The translations under genes and the position numbers were made by a program. A stretch of 64,000 nucleotides of DNA, from contig NZ_CP012669.1 of assembly GCF_001281485.1 (NCBI RefSeq), forward strand, positions 2,697,501 to 2,761,500, given 5' to 3'. The notes under the pieces were generated by a model. It did not search any database and was not told the DNA's origin. It was given only the letters and a program-made list of their open reading frames with translations. The stretch comes from Altererythrobacter epoxidivorans. GTDB taxonomy: Bacteria; Pseudomonadota; Alphaproteobacteria; Sphingomonadales; Sphingomonadaceae. This document shows positions 16,576 through 25,495 of the stretch, piece by piece (the first letter of the stretch is position 1; each line of letters starts with the position of its first letter).

Positions 16576-17406
16576 ATGGTCACCACCCGCTTCGCCCCCA
16601 GCCCGAACGGCATGCTGCATCTCGGCCATGCCTGGTCGGCGATCGTCGCGCATGACATTGCGTGCGAGCGGGGTGGCCGGTTCCTGCTGCGGATCGAGGA
16701 TATAGACGGTGCGCGTTCGCGGCCCGAACTGGCGGACGAATTTCGCCGCGATCTCGAATGGCTGGGTCTCGAATGGGAGGATGTGGCAGCGCAATCGACA
16801 CGCCTCGACAGCTATCAGGAGGCGGCGGCGCGGCTGGTGCATGACGGCATGCTCTATCCCTGCACCTGCACGCGAAAGGAGATCGAGGCGGCCAGGCCCA
16901 AGCTCGGCCCCGACGGTTTCGTCTATCCCGGGACCTGCAAGGGCAGGCTGCTCGATCCATCACGGCCTGCAGCCTTGCGGCTGGACATGGACAAGGCGCT
17001 CGCTTCGCTCGGCAACCTGACTTGGATGGACGAGATCGCAGGCGAGCAGGTCGCCGATCCGCGCCCGTTCGGCGATGTAGTGCTGGTGCGCAAGGACGAA
17101 CCGGCGAGCTATCATCTCGCCGCGACGCTCGACGATGCGGCCGACGGGGTAACGCTGGTGACGCGCGGGGCGGACCTGTTTGCCGCGACACACATCCACC
17201 GACTGCTTCAGGAATTGCTCGGCCTGCCGGTACCGACATGGCACCATCACGGCCTGCTGCTGGACGAAGAGGGGCGCAAGCTGGCCAAGCGGCGCGAGAG
17301 CCCGTCGCTGCGCGACATGCGCGAAAACGGCGTGGATGGAAGGGCGCTCGCCGACCGTTTGCGCGCAGGATCGCTTCCATCTGGAAATACGCTGGCAAAT
17401 CCCTAG
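16576..17406 (+). CDS. gluQRS: Glutamyl-Q tRNA(Asp) synthetase
   Basis: A ~276-residue GluRS paralogue lacking the anticodon-binding domain. It attaches glutamate to queuosine at position 34 of tRNA(Asp). Visible motifs are TRFAPSPNGMLHLGHAWSA (HIGH box), the zinc site CTC with a downstream Tyr and Cys in YPGTCKGR, and the KMSKS-like KLAKRRESPSL. ATG 16576 places the conserved TRFAPSP at the very N-terminus; an in-frame TTG at 16537 would add 13 unsupported residues. Confidence 0.88.
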   Translation: MVTTRFAPSPNGMLHLGHAWSAIVAHDIACERGGRFLLRIEDIDGARSRPELADEFRRDLEWLGLEWEDVAAQSTRLDSYQEAAARLVHDGMLYPCTCTRKEIEAARPKLGPDGFVYPGTCKGRLLDPSRPAALRLDMDKALASLGNLTWMDEIAGEQVADPRPFGDVVLVRKDEPASYHLAATLDDAADGVTLVTRGADLFAATHIHRLLQELLGLPVPTWHHHGLLLDEEGRKLAKRRESPSLRDMRENGVDGRALADRLRAGSLPSGNTLANP

Positions 17407-17415
17407 ATAGGGGGC

Positions 17416-17646
17416 ATGAACACCTTCCTCTTCATCGTGCTCGCCATTCTCGTAATCATGGTGGTGGTGTCGCTGGTTCGCGGCATCGTCGCCTTTCTCA
17501 GGACGACCAGGATCGACCTTGAATCGGGAGAGGGCGAGACCGTGACCGAAATGCAGTTGATGCAGAACCGGGCGATGTTCGCGCGTATCAAGTACCAGGC
17601 GCTGGCCGTGGTGGTGATCGCGATCATCCTCGCCATTGCCCAGTAA
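17416..17646 (+). CDS. Small HIG1-type twin-transmembrane protein
   Basis: A 76-residue protein with two membrane helices (~3-25 and ~56-75) separated by a polar loop containing QNRAMFARIKYQ, which resembles the conserved arginine/glutamine motif of HIG1 (hypoxia-induced gene 1) proteins. In mitochondria and some bacteria HIG1 proteins associate with respiratory supercomplexes; that role here is inference. GGGGG lies before ATG. It sits between gluQRS (9 bp) and the adenosyltransferase gene (30 bp), probably in one transcript. Confidence 0.72.
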   Translation: MNTFLFIVLAILVIMVVVSLVRGIVAFLRTTRIDLESGEGETVTEMQLMQNRAMFARIKYQALAVVVIAIILAIAQ

Positions 17647-17676
17647 GGCGCGGCGCGCCTTGGGGGGACAGGCGAA

Positions 17677-18243
17677 ATGGTAAAGCTCAACAAGATCTAC
17701 ACCCGGACCGGTGACGACGGTTCGACGGGGCTCGTCGATGGTTCGCGCCTGCCCAAGCATGCCCCGCGCATGGAAGCGATCGGCGCGGTGGACGAGGCGA
17801 ACAGTGCCCTCGGCCTCGCTGCGACTTGCGATCTCGGCGAACATCGCGCCGACGTCACGCGAATCCAGAACGACCTGTTCGATCTGGGTGCCGACCTCGC
17901 GACGCCGGGCGAGGATTTCGAACCGTCAGAAATGGTGCTGCGGATCGTGCCGCGCCAGGTCGAATATCTCGAGCGCGCAATCGACGCGATCAACGAGAAC
18001 CTCCAGCCGCTCGATAGTTTCATTTTGCCGGGCGGTTCCGAAGTATCGGCTCGGCTGCATATTGCCCGCGCCGCTGTTCGCCGGGCCGAAAGGGCGGCTG
18101 GCGCGCTGGCAGAGGTGGAACCGGTTAATCCGGCGGCGCTCGCCTATATCAACCGCCTGTCCGATTACCTCTTCGTGCTGGCCCGCGACTGCAATGACGG
18201 CGGGCGTGCTGACGTGAAGTGGGTCCCGGGCCAGAATCGCTGA
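17677..18243 (+). CDS. Cob(I)alamin adenosyltransferase, PduO type
   Basis: A 188-residue ATP:cob(I)alamin adenosyltransferase that makes adenosylcobalamin. The ATP-binding N-terminus [17 protein letters not shown] and the active-site region [10 protein letters not shown], with the C-terminal [16 protein letters not shown], are diagnostic for the PduO type. Preceded by a purine-rich GGGGGGACAGGCG. There is no cobalamin riboswitch in the short upstream gap. The adjacent 3-hydroxybutyryl-CoA dehydrogenase gene is on the same strand 70 bp away. Confidence 0.9.
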   Translation: MVKLNKIYTRTGDDGSTGLVDGSRLPKHAPRMEAIGAVDEANSALGLAATCDLGEHRADVTRIQNDLFDLGADLATPGEDFEPSEMVLRIVPRQVEYLERAIDAINENLQPLDSFILPGGSEVSARLHIARAAVRRAERAAGALAEVEPVNPAALAYINRLSDYLFVLARDCNDGGRADVKWVPGQNR

Positions 18244-18313
18244 AAACGGCGCTAGCCAGCATGGCCTGCCTTCGCTAAGCGGCGTTTTTTGCTGCAAGTG
18301 CGAAGGAATTGAG

Positions 18314-19183
18314 ATGCGGACAGTCGCGGTTATCGGTGCAGGCCAGATGGGGACGGGCATTGCCCAGACGATCGCCCAGCACGGGACAAAGGTGATCATC
18401 TCCGACGTCGACCTTGCACGGGCGGAAGCTGGCAAGGCCGGCATCGACAAGGCGCTGACCAAGCTGGTCGGCCGCGGTAAGATCGAAGCTGCCGATGCAC
18501 AGGCTACGCTCGACCGCATTACTCCGGTGGGCGATTACTCGACGATGGCCGACGCCGACCTCATCATCGAGGCAGCGACCGAGCGCGAAGAGATCAAGAA
18601 GGCGATTTTCGAAGCGGCAGGCAAGATGCTGCGCGACGATGCGATCATGGCGTCGAACACCAGCTCTATCCCGATCACCCGCATGGCGAATTACGCGCCC
18701 GATCCGCAGCGCTTCATCGGGCTGCACTTCTTCAATCCCGTGCCGGTCATGGGCCTGATCGAAGTCATTCCCGGCCTTGCCACCGCGCAGGAAACGACCG
18801 ACCGCATAACCGCCTTCGCCGAAAGCCTGGGCAAGCAGGTGGTGCTTAGCCAGGACGAACCCGGCTTCGTCGTGAACCGCATCCTGCTGCCGATGATCAA
18901 CGAAGCGATCTTCGTGCTGGGGCAGAGCACCGCGAACATCGTCGATATCGACAAGGGTTGCCGCCTCGGCCTCAACCACCCGATGGGCCCGCTCGAACTC
19001 GCCGACTTCGTCGGTCTCGACACCTGTTTCGAGATCATCAAGGTGCTCTACGAAACGACCGGCGACAGCAAGTACCGTCCGGCGCCGCTGCTGGTGAAAT
19101 ATGTCGAGGCCGGCTGGCTGGGTCGCAAGACCGGTCGCGGGTTCTACGACTATTCGGGCGAAGCACCGGTTCCCACGCGCTAG
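18314..19183 (+). CDS. 3-hydroxybutyryl-CoA dehydrogenase
   Basis: A 289-residue NAD(P)-dependent 3-hydroxyacyl-CoA dehydrogenase. The Rossmann motif [13 protein letters not shown] opens the protein; the catalytic segment [17 protein letters not shown] and the C-terminal [16 protein letters not shown] with [13 protein letters not shown] are diagnostic. It interconverts acetoacetyl-CoA and 3-hydroxybutyryl-CoA in butyrate/PHB or phenylacetate-type metabolism. AAGGA precedes ATG 18314. The flanking genes do not fix which pathway it serves. Confidence 0.9.
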   Translation: MRTVAVIGAGQMGTGIAQTIAQHGTKVIISDVDLARAEAGKAGIDKALTKLVGRGKIEAADAQATLDRITPVGDYSTMADADLIIEAATEREEIKKAIFEAAGKMLRDDAIMASNTSSIPITRMANYAPDPQRFIGLHFFNPVPVMGLIEVIPGLATAQETTDRITAFAESLGKQVVLSQDEPGFVVNRILLPMINEAIFVLGQSTANIVDIDKGCRLGLNHPMGPLELADFVGLDTCFEIIKVLYETTGDSKYRPAPLLVKYVEAGWLGRKTGRGFYDYSGEAPVPTR

Positions 19184-19234
19184 GGCGGAACCGGGGCGCG
19201 GCCCCGTCCGTTGGTCAGGCAAAGGAGATTTTGC

Positions 19235-19576
19235 ATGACCGACACCAATACCCCCGTCGAAAGCCAGGAAATGCGCCAGTCCGGACTCGCTCCGGAAACG
19301 CATAATGACGAACAGGACGACCACCGCAGCCAGGCACAGGAAGTATCCGAGCAGGCGCAGGATCGCTCCTCGCTCGTGTTCGGCAGCGATACCAGCCATG
19401 TCGATAGTGCGTTCAATGCGCCCGATGCGCAGGACGTCTATGACCACATGAAGCAGATGACGAATGGCAATACGGTCGACATGTCGGCCTATGCCGGCGA
19501 ACCCAACCACGACGACAATGTCGACAAGTATGGCAGCCCGTCCAAGCTCGACGGCCTGCGCGGCGACGGAACCTAA
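19235..19576 (+). CDS. Hypothetical acidic hydrophilic protein
   Basis: A 113-residue protein with no signal peptide, membrane segment or recognisable domain. It is polar and acidic, with many Asp, Gln, His and Ser residues, and probably largely disordered in the N-terminal half (Q/E/D-rich, ~10-50). A well-placed AAGGAG before ATG 19235 argues for translation and fixes the start, against an in-frame upstream GTG/ATG. It follows the dehydrogenase gene by 51 bp. Confidence 0.6.
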   Translation: MTDTNTPVESQEMRQSGLAPETHNDEQDDHRSQAQEVSEQAQDRSSLVFGSDTSHVDSAFNAPDAQDVYDHMKQMTNGNTVDMSAYAGEPNHDDNVDKYGSPSKLDGLRGDGT

Positions 19577-19584
19577 TCCGGGAC

Positions 19585-20010
19585 CTATTCCGGGGCGAGG
19601 GTGCCGTTACTGAGCACCCAGAATGCCACGATCAGCAAGACAGCGCCGACCGATATCGAATAGGCAATCAGCTTGATATTGGGCAGCTTGGGCGCATCGA
19701 CTGCATGAGAGGTGAGCCTGTCGAAAGCGCGGCAGGCTCGCCTTTCTGCACCCAGCGCAAACAGGATTGCCAGCATCAGGAAACCTGTCGCGATTGCCTT
19801 TGCCAGCCATGGCGGGTCGAATTCGCCGAACAGCGCGCGAAAGCCTATCCCGATCGCGATGGCCGCGAAGGCGGTGCGCATCCATCCTGCAAAGGTGCGC
19901 TCCAGCGCCATGATCGTGCGATCTTCGGCCCAATCGGTCCGGTTCTCGGCCAGCCTGGTACTGGTATCGGTTTTTTCGGCTGAACTGCTGTCTTTATCGG
20001 CCTGGTCCAT
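19585..20010 (-). CDS. DUF202 (YidH-type) membrane protein
   Basis: A 141-residue protein of the DUF202 family with three hydrophobic segments (~48-66, 71-90, 115-135). The family signature LAENRTDWAEDRTIMALERTFAGWMRT directly precedes the first helix. Function is unknown; fused versions occur in yeast VTC proteins. Convergent with the acidic hypothetical gene only 9 bp away, and followed upstream by another small gene on the same strand. Confidence 0.78.
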   Translation of the reverse strand: MDQADKDSSSAEKTDTSTRLAENRTDWAEDRTIMALERTFAGWMRTAFAAIAIGIGFRALFGEFDPPWLAKAIATGFLMLAILFALGAERRACRAFDRLTSHAVDAPKLPNIKLIAYSISVGAVLLIVAFWVLSNGTLAPE

Positions 20011-20053
20011 CAGGCCAAGCTAACGCATTGATCCGGCGTGGCAAGCGTGGCGG

Positions 20054-20440
20054 TCAGAAGCCTGTCGGGCCGTCCGGACCCATTCCGCCCGGGGGCGCAT
20101 AGGGGCTGGGCTTGCCGGAACCGGTCTCGATCTCGGTCGAGGCATCGGGAACGGAAACGTCCTCTCCTTCGGGCTCGTATCCCTCGCTATCGTCGCCAGA
20201 GTCTTCGACGGGCGAACCCCAATCGACGCCTGAATCGCCTTGCTCCGCCTCGTCCTGCACCAGTTCGCGCTGGCCGAAGAAGGAGTTCTGCCCTTCGCCG
20301 GACATGTATTCGCTGTCTTCGGGCGTCGATTCGAAAGCGGTATCTCCGCTGTGGGAATCGACCGTCATGATGACGCCGAAGATGATCGCCCCGGCAAAGA
20401 ACAGGGCCTTCTTGGGATTGGTGAAGAGATCGGTGCGCAT
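20054..20440 (-). CDS. Hypothetical single-pass membrane protein with acidic tail
   Basis: Starting at ATG 20440 (an in-frame TTG lies at 20452), this is a ~128-residue protein. One membrane helix (~10-25, KKALFFAGAIIFGVIMTV) is followed by a long, strongly acidic, Ser/Asp/Glu/Gly-rich tail ending in a Pro/Gly-rich segment, likely disordered. The Lys-Lys before the helix and acidic residues after suggest the tail is periplasmic. No family recognised. It lies 27 bp downstream of mutS on the same strand. Confidence 0.55.
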   Translation of the reverse strand: MRTDLFTNPKKALFFAGAIIFGVIMTVDSHSGDTAFESTPEDSEYMSGEGQNSFFGQRELVQDEAEQGDSGVDWGSPVEDSGDDSEGYEPEGEDVSVPDASTEIETGSGKPSPYAPPGGMGPDGPTGF

Positions 20441-20467
20441 AGATGCGCTCAATTAGCCGTAAGCGAG

Positions 20468-23110
20468 TTAACTTTTCGTAGATTGAGCCAACCGCTTGAG
20501 TTCATAAACGAAATCGAGCGCCTCTCGCGGAGAGAGCGAATCTGCGTCGAGTTCGGCCAGCTTTTCCGCCACCGGATCGGCTGCTTCTTCCTCCACCTCT
20601 GCCATCGCTGCAAACAGGGGAAGCTCGCCCAGTCCGGCGGCAAGACCGCCGGTTTCGGCGCGGCCCTTCTCCAGCTTGTCGAGCACCTGCTTCGCGCGTT
20701 TCACGACGCCCGTCGGCACGCCGGCTAGGCGTGCGACAGCAAGGCCATATGACCGGTCCGCCGGACCTTCTGCCAGCTCGTGCAGCAGGACGAGGTCGCC
20801 CTTCCACTCGCGCGCACGGACATGGTGCAGGCTCAGGCTGTCGCAGGTTTCGGCAAGGCGCGCCAGTTCGTGATAATGCGTCGCGAAGAGGCATCGGCAG
20901 CCGATGTGGCTGTGCACTGCCTCGACCACTGCCCATGCAAGCGCCAGCCCGTCATAGGTCGACGTACCGCGCCCGACCTCGTCGAGGATCACGAAGCTGC
21001 GTTCGCTCGCCTGGCTCAGGATCGCAGCGGTCTCGACCATTTCGACCATGAAGGTCGATCGGCCCCGGGCAAGGTTGTCGGACGCTCCGACCCGGCTGAA
21101 CAGCCTGTCGACCAGTCCGATGGAGGCGCTTTCGGCAGGGACGAAACCACCCGCCTGCGCCAGCAGGACGATCAGGGCATTCTGCCTCAGGAAGGTCGAT
21201 TTACCGCCCATGTTCGGGCCGCCGATCAACCACAGCCGGTTGTCGGGGGCGAGAGTGCAGTCATTGGCGACGAAGCGTTCGTCGGTGCGTGCCAGCGCGG
21301 CCTCTACTACTGGATGGCGACCGCCACGTATGTCGAGCCGCGCATCCTCTTCTATCTCGGGCCTGCACCAGCCCCCTTCTGCGGCGCGCTCCGCCTGTCC
21401 GGCAGAAACGTCGATACGGGCGAGGGCGGCTGCGGTCGCGGCGATCTCTCGCGCTACACCGCAGACAGCACCGACCAGATCCTCGAAATGCGATTCTTCG
21501 GCAGCGAGCGCCCGGCCACCGGCCTCGGCGATACGGGTCGCTTCTTCGTGGAGCGCGATCGAATTGAACCGCACTGCGCCCGCCATCGTCTGTCGATGGG
21601 TGAACCCGCTGTCCGGTGCCATCAGCGCATCAGCGTGTTTTGCAGGCACTTCGATGAAATAGCCGAGCACGCCGTTGTGCTTGATCTTGAGCGCGGAAAT
21701 GCCCGTCTCGTCGCGGTAGCGTGCCTCCATCGCTGCGATCGCCTTGCGGGCATTGCCCGAAATGGCGCGCAATTCGTCGAGCGCGATGTCATAGCTTTCG
21801 GCAATGAAGCCGCCGCTCGAACGCTCCGTCGGGGGCGAGGGGACCAGCGCCCTACCGAGCAGGTCGATCAGCGCCGAATGCCCGCCGAGCGCGGGGATCA
21901 TGTCCTGCAATAGCCGCGGCTGGTCGGGAAGCGCGCCGAGCATGTCCCGAACACTGCGTGCATCGGCCAGGCCGTCGCGGATCTGGCCAAGATCGCGTGG
22001 GCTGCCGCGTCCAGCGACAAGCCTGCCGAGCGCGCGGCCGAGGTCGGGTATCGCACGCAGCTTCTCGCGCAGGGCGGCGCGGTTTAGCGGGTCCTTGTGC
22101 AGCCATCCGACCAGCGACAGCCGGGCTTCGATCGCGTCGCGGTCGAGCAGGGGAGAGCCCAGGTCGTCGGCAAGCAGGCGAGCGCCCGCCCCCGTCACGC
22201 AGCGGTCGATGGCTGCAATCAGGCTGCCCTGCCTGGCGCCATTCTGCGCGGCGAGGATTTCGAGGCTGCTGCGGGTCGCCTCGTCCATCAGCATGGACTG
22301 TCCGCTCTCGCGTTTCTGCGGCGGAAGCAGCAGCGGTAACGTGCCGCGCCCGACGTGGTCGAGATAGTCGATCAGGCCACCGGCCGCGGCTAGCATGGCG
22401 CGGGAGAAACTGCCGAAACCGTCTAGCGTCGCGACACCATGGATCGACTTCAGGCGCGCCTCGCCATCGTCGCTGGAAAAGGTGCGGCGGTCGCGCTCGA
22501 TGATATCATCCGGGCCATGTTCCCAGCCTTCGCAGGCCACGACCTCGCTCGCGCCCAGGCGCGCGGTGACCGCGCCGAGCATGTCGGCTGCGCATTCCTC
22601 GAGCACCATCTCGCCGGTTGAAATGTCGCAGCTGGCGATGCCGATTGTGCCGCGCACTTCGGCCAGCGCCACCAGCAGGTTGGCGCGGCGCGGTTCGAGC
22701 AGCGTTTCTTCGGTCAGCGTGCCTGCGGTCACGAAGCGGACGATGTCGCGCTTCACCAGCGCCTTCGACACGGGACGTCCCTCGCGTCTGGCGCGTTCCT
22801 TCGCTTCTTCGGGCGTTTCGACCTGCTCGGCAATCGCGACGCGGCATCCAGCCTTGATAAGGCGGGCGAGGTATCCTTCGGCCGAATGCACCGGCACGCC
22901 GCACATGGGGATGGACTCGCCGCCGTGCTCACCCCGCGAGGTCAGCGCGATGTCGAGGATATTGGCGGCTTCGCGCGCGTCTTCGAAGAACAGTTCGAAG
23001 AAATCGCCCATGCGATAGAACAGCAGGCAGCCGCCAGCCTCTTGCTTCAGGGCAAGATACTGTTCCATCATCGGGGTCGGTTTGGACTTTGATGCGGTCG
23101 CGGTGGCCAT
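20468..23110 (-). CDS. mutS: DNA mismatch repair protein MutS
   Basis: An ~880-residue MutS. It binds mismatches as a dimer and recruits MutL. The mismatch-reading domain begins with YLALKQEAGGCLLFYRMGDFFELFFEDA, carrying the conserved F-x-E wedge. The C-terminal ATPase has Walker A GGPNMGGKSTFLRQ, the Walker B region VILDEVGRGTSTYDG and the composite-site ATHYHELARL. ATG 23110 is preferred; a GTG two codons upstream is possible. It diverges from maeB across ~117 bp. Confidence 0.96.
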   Translation of the reverse strand: MATATASKSKPTPMMEQYLALKQEAGGCLLFYRMGDFFELFFEDAREAANILDIALTSRGEHGGESIPMCGVPVHSAEGYLARLIKAGCRVAIAEQVETPEEAKERARREGRPVSKALVKRDIVRFVTAGTLTEETLLEPRRANLLVALAEVRGTIGIASCDISTGEMVLEECAADMLGAVTARLGASEVVACEGWEHGPDDIIERDRRTFSSDDGEARLKSIHGVATLDGFGSFSRAMLAAAGGLIDYLDHVGRGTLPLLLPPQKRESGQSMLMDEATRSSLEILAAQNGARQGSLIAAIDRCVTGAGARLLADDLGSPLLDRDAIEARLSLVGWLHKDPLNRAALREKLRAIPDLGRALGRLVAGRGSPRDLGQIRDGLADARSVRDMLGALPDQPRLLQDMIPALGGHSALIDLLGRALVPSPPTERSSGGFIAESYDIALDELRAISGNARKAIAAMEARYRDETGISALKIKHNGVLGYFIEVPAKHADALMAPDSGFTHRQTMAGAVRFNSIALHEEATRIAEAGGRALAAEESHFEDLVGAVCGVAREIAATAAALARIDVSAGQAERAAEGGWCRPEIEEDARLDIRGGRHPVVEAALARTDERFVANDCTLAPDNRLWLIGGPNMGGKSTFLRQNALIVLLAQAGGFVPAESASIGLVDRLFSRVGASDNLARGRSTFMVEMVETAAILSQASERSFVILDEVGRGTSTYDGLALAWAVVEAVHSHIGCRCLFATHYHELARLAETCDSLSLHHVRAREWKGDLVLLHELAEGPADRSYGLAVARLAGVPTGVVKRAKQVLDKLEKGRAETGGLAAGLGELPLFAAMAEVEEEAADPVAEKLAELDADSLSPREALDFVYELKRLAQSTKS

Positions 23111-23148
23111 AAACACCGCCTAACCTGCCGCGAAGCGATTCGATATGC

Positions 23149-23167
23149 GGGGAAGCGTGCTTTCCCC
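23149..23167. repeat. Imperfect palindrome in the mutS-maeB divergent region
   Basis: GGGGAAGCGTGCTTTCCCC is a near-perfect inverted repeat midway between the two divergent start codons. It could be an operator or a hairpin in the maeB or mutS leader; nothing identifies a binding protein. Confidence 0.3.
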
Positions 23168-23227
23168 TATCGCTTGCAATAAACAGGCTGTAGGGCCCGC
23201 GACGTTACCCAGAGGAAGGTTCGAGAC

Positions 23228-25495
23228 TTGGCGAAAGAGAAGCCCCCCCTTACTTTCACCACCCGCGAGGCGTTGTTTTATCACGAGACGATCCGCCCGG
23301 GTAAGATCGAGATCATCGCTTCCAAGCCCATGGCGAGCCAGCGCGACCTGAGCCTCGCCTATTCGCCGGGCGTCGCCGCCCCGGTCGAGGCAATCGCAGC
23401 CGATCCCAAGCTTGCAGCCAAGTACACGGCGCGTTCGAACCTCGTTGCCGTGATCTCCAACGGCACCGCCATCCTTGGCCTCGGCAACCTCGGCGCGCTG
23501 GCGTCGAAGCCGGTGATGGAAGGCAAGGCAGTGCTGTTCAAGCGCTTCGCCGACGTCGATTCCATCGACCTCGAACTCGACACCGAAGATCCGGAAAAGT
23601 TCATCGAAGCGGTCGCCCTGATGGGGCCGAGCTTTGGCGGCATCAATCTCGAAGACATTGCCGCGCCCGAATGCTTCATCATCGAGCAGGCCCTGCGCGA
23701 ACGCATGAACATCCCGGTCATGCACGACGACCAGCACGGCACCGCGATCATCGCCACCGCTGGCCTGATCAATGCCTGCAAGCTGACGGGGCGCGATCTC
23801 AAGGACGTGAAGATGGTCGTCAACGGCGCAGGCGCTTCGGCGCTGGCCTGTACCGCGCTCATCAAGTCCGTCGGCGTGCGTCACGAAAACGTGATCGTTT
23901 GCGACCGTTCGGGTCCGATCTATCCGGGGCGCGACAATGTCGACCAGTGGAAGAGCGCCCATGCGGTGCAGACCGAGGCGCGCAGCCTCGAAGAAGCGCT
24001 GGTTGGAGCGGACATCTTCCTCGGCCTTTCGGCAGCCGGTGCGCTGAAGCCGGAATGGGTGGAAAAGATGGCCAAGCAGCCGATCATTTTCGCCATGGCC
24101 AATCCGACGCCCGAAATCATGCCTGACGAAGCGAAGGCCGTGCGTCCCGATGCGATCATCGCGACCGGACGCAGCGACTTCCCCAACCAGGTCAACAACG
24201 TGCTGGGCTTTCCCTTCATCTTCCGCGGCGCTCTCGACGTGCAGGCGACCGCGATCAACGAAGAGATGAAGATCGCCGCAGCCCACGCGATTGCGGACCT
24301 TGCGCGTGAACGCGTGCCCGAAGAAGTCGCTGCTGCCTATGGCATCAACCACAAGTTCGGCACCGACTACATCATTCCCGCGCCGTTCGATCCGCGCCTG
24401 ATCGAAGTCGTGTCGAGCGCAGTTGCGAAGGCGGCGATGGATTCGGGCGTGGCGCTCGCCCCGATCGACGATCTCGACAAGTATCGCCAGTCGCTGAAGG
24501 CGCGCCTCAACCCGACTACCTCGGCGCTGACCCGCGTGTACGAGGAGTGCAAGGCCAACCCCAAGCGGATGGTCTTTGCCGAAGCGGAAGAGGACGTCGT
24601 GCTGCGCGCCGCGATCCAGTATCGCGATTTCGGATATGGCACGCCGATCCTGGTCGGCCGGACCAAGAACGTGGTCGATCGCCTGCACATGCTCGGCGTT
24701 TCCGACCCCGGCAGCTTCGAAATCGAAAACTCCGCCGTGTCGGACAAGGTGCCGGCCATGGTCGATTATCTCTACAAGCGCCTGCAGCGCAAAGGTTACA
24801 CAGAGCGTGACGTGCGGCGCATGGTGAACCAGGAACGCAACGTTTTTGCCGCCCTGCTGGTCGCGCTCGGCCATGGCGATGCAATGATCTCGGGCCTGAC
24901 GCGGACCTTCGCGCAGACCGCGCGCGAGGTGAACCTGGTGCTCGATCCAAAGCCCGATGCAGTGCCTTTCGGCGTGCATATGATGATCGGCAAGAACCAC
25001 ACCACCTTCCTTGCCGATACCACGATCAACGAACGTCCGACCGCGAGCATGCTGGCGCACATTGCCAAGGAAACGGCCGCCGTGGCGCGGCGCATGGGCC
25101 ACGAACCGCGCGTCGCCTTCCTCAGCTATTCGACCTTCGGCAATCCGTCGGGCCAATGGCTGGGCAACATCCGCGATGCTGTGGCCATCCTCGATTCCGA
25201 CGAGACCGTGAACTTCGAATACGAAGGCGAAATGGCCCCCGACGCGGCGCTCAACCCCAAGGTGATGGAGCTCTATCCCTTCAGCCGCCTTTCGGCACCC
25301 GCCAACGTCCTGATCATGCCGGGCCTGCAATCGGCCAATCTGTCGGCAAAGCTGCTGCGCGAACTCGCCGGCAATGCGACGGTCGGCCCGATGCTGATCG
25401 GGATGGAAAAGCCGGTGCAGATCGCGCCGATGACTGCCATCGCGCCCGACGTCCTTACGCTGTCGGTTCTTGCGGCGGCAGGCGTCGTCGGCTGA
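23228..25495 (+). CDS. maeB: NADP-dependent malic enzyme with C-terminal phosphotransacetylase-like domain
   Basis: A 755-residue MaeB-type malic enzyme. It decarboxylates malate to pyruvate with NADP+. Residues ~1-430 are the malic enzyme (YSPGVAAPVEAI, MHDDQHGTAII and Rossmann motif NGAGASALACTAL). The remainder (~440-755) is a phosphotransacetylase-like domain that in this family is regulatory, responding to acetyl-CoA. The start is TTG 23228, giving MAKEKPPLTFT; GAGGAAGG lies upstream and no ATG or GTG fits better. Its stop forms TGATCA with the convergent aldehyde dehydrogenase stop. Confidence 0.93.
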   Translation: MAKEKPPLTFTTREALFYHETIRPGKIEIIASKPMASQRDLSLAYSPGVAAPVEAIAADPKLAAKYTARSNLVAVISNGTAILGLGNLGALASKPVMEGKAVLFKRFADVDSIDLELDTEDPEKFIEAVALMGPSFGGINLEDIAAPECFIIEQALRERMNIPVMHDDQHGTAIIATAGLINACKLTGRDLKDVKMVVNGAGASALACTALIKSVGVRHENVIVCDRSGPIYPGRDNVDQWKSAHAVQTEARSLEEALVGADIFLGLSAAGALKPEWVEKMAKQPIIFAMANPTPEIMPDEAKAVRPDAIIATGRSDFPNQVNNVLGFPFIFRGALDVQATAINEEMKIAAAHAIADLARERVPEEVAAAYGINHKFGTDYIIPAPFDPRLIEVVSSAVAKAAMDSGVALAPIDDLDKYRQSLKARLNPTTSALTRVYEECKANPKRMVFAEAEEDVVLRAAIQYRDFGYGTPILVGRTKNVVDRLHMLGVSDPGSFEIENSAVSDKVPAMVDYLYKRLQRKGYTERDVRRMVNQERNVFAALLVALGHGDAMISGLTRTFAQTAREVNLVLDPKPDAVPFGVHMMIGKNHTTFLADTTINERPTASMLAHIAKETAAVARRMGHEPRVAFLSYSTFGNPSGQWLGNIRDAVAILDSDETVNFEYEGEMAPDAALNPKVMELYPFSRLSAPANVLIMPGLQSANLSAKLLRELAGNATVGPMLIGMEKPVQIAPMTAIAPDVLTLSVLAAAGVVG

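Noticed and set aside
18244..18313. T6 run after the adenosyltransferase gene, possible terminator
   Set aside because: The preceding GC-rich sequence folds only into short, mismatched stems, so it does not meet the standard of a terminator.
23120..25330. 736-codon open frame on the minus strand opposite maeB
   Set aside because: Its translation is His/Arg/Asp-rich without any family match and lies exactly antisense to a highly conserved gene. Long antisense frames are expected in GC-rich DNA.
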